Below, piece by piece: positions 61,781-64,000 of a stretch of DNA of 64,000 nt; the stretch's first letter is position 1, and each line of letters starts with the position of its first letter. A program made the translations under genes and the position numbers. Location: contig NC_134379.1 in the NCBI RefSeq assembly GCF_035582795.1, positions 3,218,001-3,282,000 of the forward strand, in the 5' to 3' direction. The stretch is from Mycteria americana. Its lineage: Eukaryota > Chordata > Aves > Ciconiiformes > Ciconiidae. Under the pieces are notes generated by a model, which saw only the letters and a list, made by a program, of their open reading frames with translations, was not told the DNA's origin and searched no databases.

Positions 61781-64000
61781 AGCTGTCTTCTGTAAAATAA
61801 GTTTTGAAGCTGTATTCTATTTAGAGCACTTGAAAATGGAAAAGAAAAGTTTAAATGTTTGTGTAAATGTTAAATCCCACAGATTGTAAGCGATTGTTGG
61901 AAGAGATTGTTGTATTATTAGTTTTTCTGAGTGTGATCTCAGTAGAAGTTTTAATATTTTTACCTCTTTTCTTAAAGACACTGAAAGTAGTTAAAAACAA
62001 GGCTGTTTTCTGTGTTGGGTCTGCTGGGCTTGAAAAAATGATTATTGCAAAGTGCATGCAAATAAATAAAACATCACAAGAGAAATGTATGAGAATAATG
62101 AAGAATGGTACTAGTGTGGCCATCGTAGAATGGAAAGTAAGCCTGGGAACATGCAGTGCAGTAACAGACGTACGCTAATGATTATATTTTTTAGACACAG
62201 TGAAAGGTTATGTTTTTGAAAACTAAATTGTACTTCAAAATAGAATAATAAAGCCAGTCACCTGACCTAATTTTGAAACACTGGAATTAAAATAGAGCTT
62301 TTTTTGTGGTGAAAAAAAACTTTAGAGATAACAGGCAAATTGTGACAGAATAATTGCCAGATTTTTTTCAATTAATTTTATTTTTATGTAAACTAGCGGT
62401 AACTATATGACTGTATGATAAAAGTCAGATTGCTTTTGACTGGAAGGACGTGACCTGCTGTCTGAAGCTGGTTTAGTGATTGCTGTTGAATTTACTGATC
62501 TGCAGAACATGTGCTAGAAGGCTTGAAGTTTCTTTTAAGTTTAAATGTTACTAGCCTTTCCCAGGGAATGTAATTCCATTTTGTGGATTTTTGACTTTTT
62601 CTATCAGTTGGTACTAGTGTGTAAGGAAAGCAAGATTTGGCCTCCAAGGTATGGAAATAGCATTTCCTAGCTGGTAGGAAGCGATGTTCTCTAGTTGCTG
62701 CAGTAACAAGTACCACTTTAGTCTTTAATAAAATAGATTAGTCAGCAAGACATTTTCTGTAATTTTTGTCATATCTGGGTTTTTTGTATCTAGCTTCAAA
62801 AAGTGATGGACATCATTCTGTTGAGGTCAGTAGAGATTATATTAGGCTGCTCCTGTATATTGTGCAGTAGTACCTCATACCGTTTCACAGCCCAATCCCA
62901 TCAAATTTTAATATGAATTTGTTGAGTGTTGTTTAAATAACTTGCCAGATAATACCTGGAAGTATCAAAACTGGAATAGTGATTAAATGAAAGACTTTTT
63001 TATCATATGTTAGATCAAGTATGCTGATGAGTAAAAGTTTGGTTTTTATGCTTTTTTTTTCCATTATAGAAAACTCTATATGTTGCCCTGCACATTAGAA
63101 AGGTCAGTACATGATGGAAGAAGAGGAAGAAATGTTGGTTGTTGGGTTGTTTTTTTTAATGTGGAAACTATAAAAGAGAAAGAAAGGGATCATGACTCCA
63201 GAAAACCTACTGCTAATATGTGCAATATTTGTCCTGAGTAAATATAGAAAGAAACTGCCTTGTAAGGGTGCAGAACAAGGGAGATGTCATGTAATTCTTT
63301 GTGTAATTAGAGAAAGATGGAGCTTATTGTAATGCGCTCTCAACAGGCGAGAGGGACGTGCAGCATGCTGCGGAGTGGCACCTTAGACGAGGATCAATTT
63401 ATATATAGCAGCTGGCAATAAGCTATCTCCCGCGTTCCATCACGTGAAGTCAAGTTACCAAAAAGAGACTCCAGGCAGGGAATGCTGTAGCGATTCTCTG
63501 CGACAGCTACATTGTCTTTACTAAAGGACATCAAGGCATAACAACTGAATCAACAAATGCGGAGGTTAACTAATCTTTAGAACAGTTCTTTGTGGCAAGC
63601 TTTGATAGGCTGTTTGTAATACTGGTATTGCTTAGAATCCTTCTAACGTCATGTTCTTGAGAAGTGATAGTTTTTTCTATATTTGTTAGAGTAGTCCGTG
63701 TGATCTCTTCATGTGATCTCATTGATAATTTGATACAACTTCACCTTTTTCGAAAGTTTTCATTCTTTTTGTCATTTTAATACATTAACACATTGGCTAT
63801 TAATAGTAATTAATTGACTGTTTTCCAAAAGAAATGAGCAGAGCCTTTATAAAGGAGGAGTACAGGTGATAAAATATTTTTTACTCTAAGTGTCCTGTAT
63901 AACTGTATACTTTTCCCTAAATGAAGGTTGTAATTATTATTTTAGCAATTTTATTACTATCTAAAATGTGGTATGATGCCATAACTTCTGTCATTGTTCC

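Overview
This is a vertebrate nuclear genomic window, most likely from a bird (or another archosaur/reptile). The evidence is spliced genes with GT-AG introns, protein exons very close to mammalian orthologues, an AT-rich background with one CpG island, no intact transposons, and decayed CR1-LINE-like and MIR-like fragments. Nothing prokaryotic or viral was recognised. The assignment to a bird is inferred; no species-diagnostic gene was seen.

Layout: two genes lie head to tail on the + strand. Positions 1-14.1 kb hold the 3' half of PPM1D (WIP1, a PP2C-family serine/threonine phosphatase of the DNA-damage response). Three coding exons are present (5884-6074, 6879-7121, 12108-12662), equivalent to exons 4-6 of the six-exon human gene, followed by a 3' UTR of about 0.9-1.4 kb with several poly(A) signals. 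Exons 1-3 would lie upstream of the window. The reading frame is intact from the split Gly codon to the conserved Cys-Val-Cys C terminus.

About 1.9 kb beyond the last PPM1D poly(A) signal, a CpG island (about 15.15-16.65 kb) contains the promoter and non-coding first exon of BCAS3 (Rudhira; a beta-propeller protein linked to autophagy, cytoskeleton and cell migration). Six further exons encode the first ~154 residues (17538-17608, 20447-20501, 22498-22573, 24540-24646, 34239-34320, 43628-43700). From 43701 to the end I find no further exon, so the last ~20 kb reads as one large, unfinished intron. The two genes share no obvious pathway; their adjacency matches the human 17q23 order.

The rest is intron or intergenic DNA with simple repeats, several perfect short hairpins, five MIR-type SINE remnants, and CR1-type LINE 3'-end remnants. 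The most interesting points are overlapping miR-29 and miR-15/16 seed matches in the PPM1D 3' UTR, a TCTCGCGAGA palindrome in the BCAS3 promoter, loss of the upstream start codon used for human BCAS3, and hairpins beside BCAS3 splice sites. I found no convincing new biological system.
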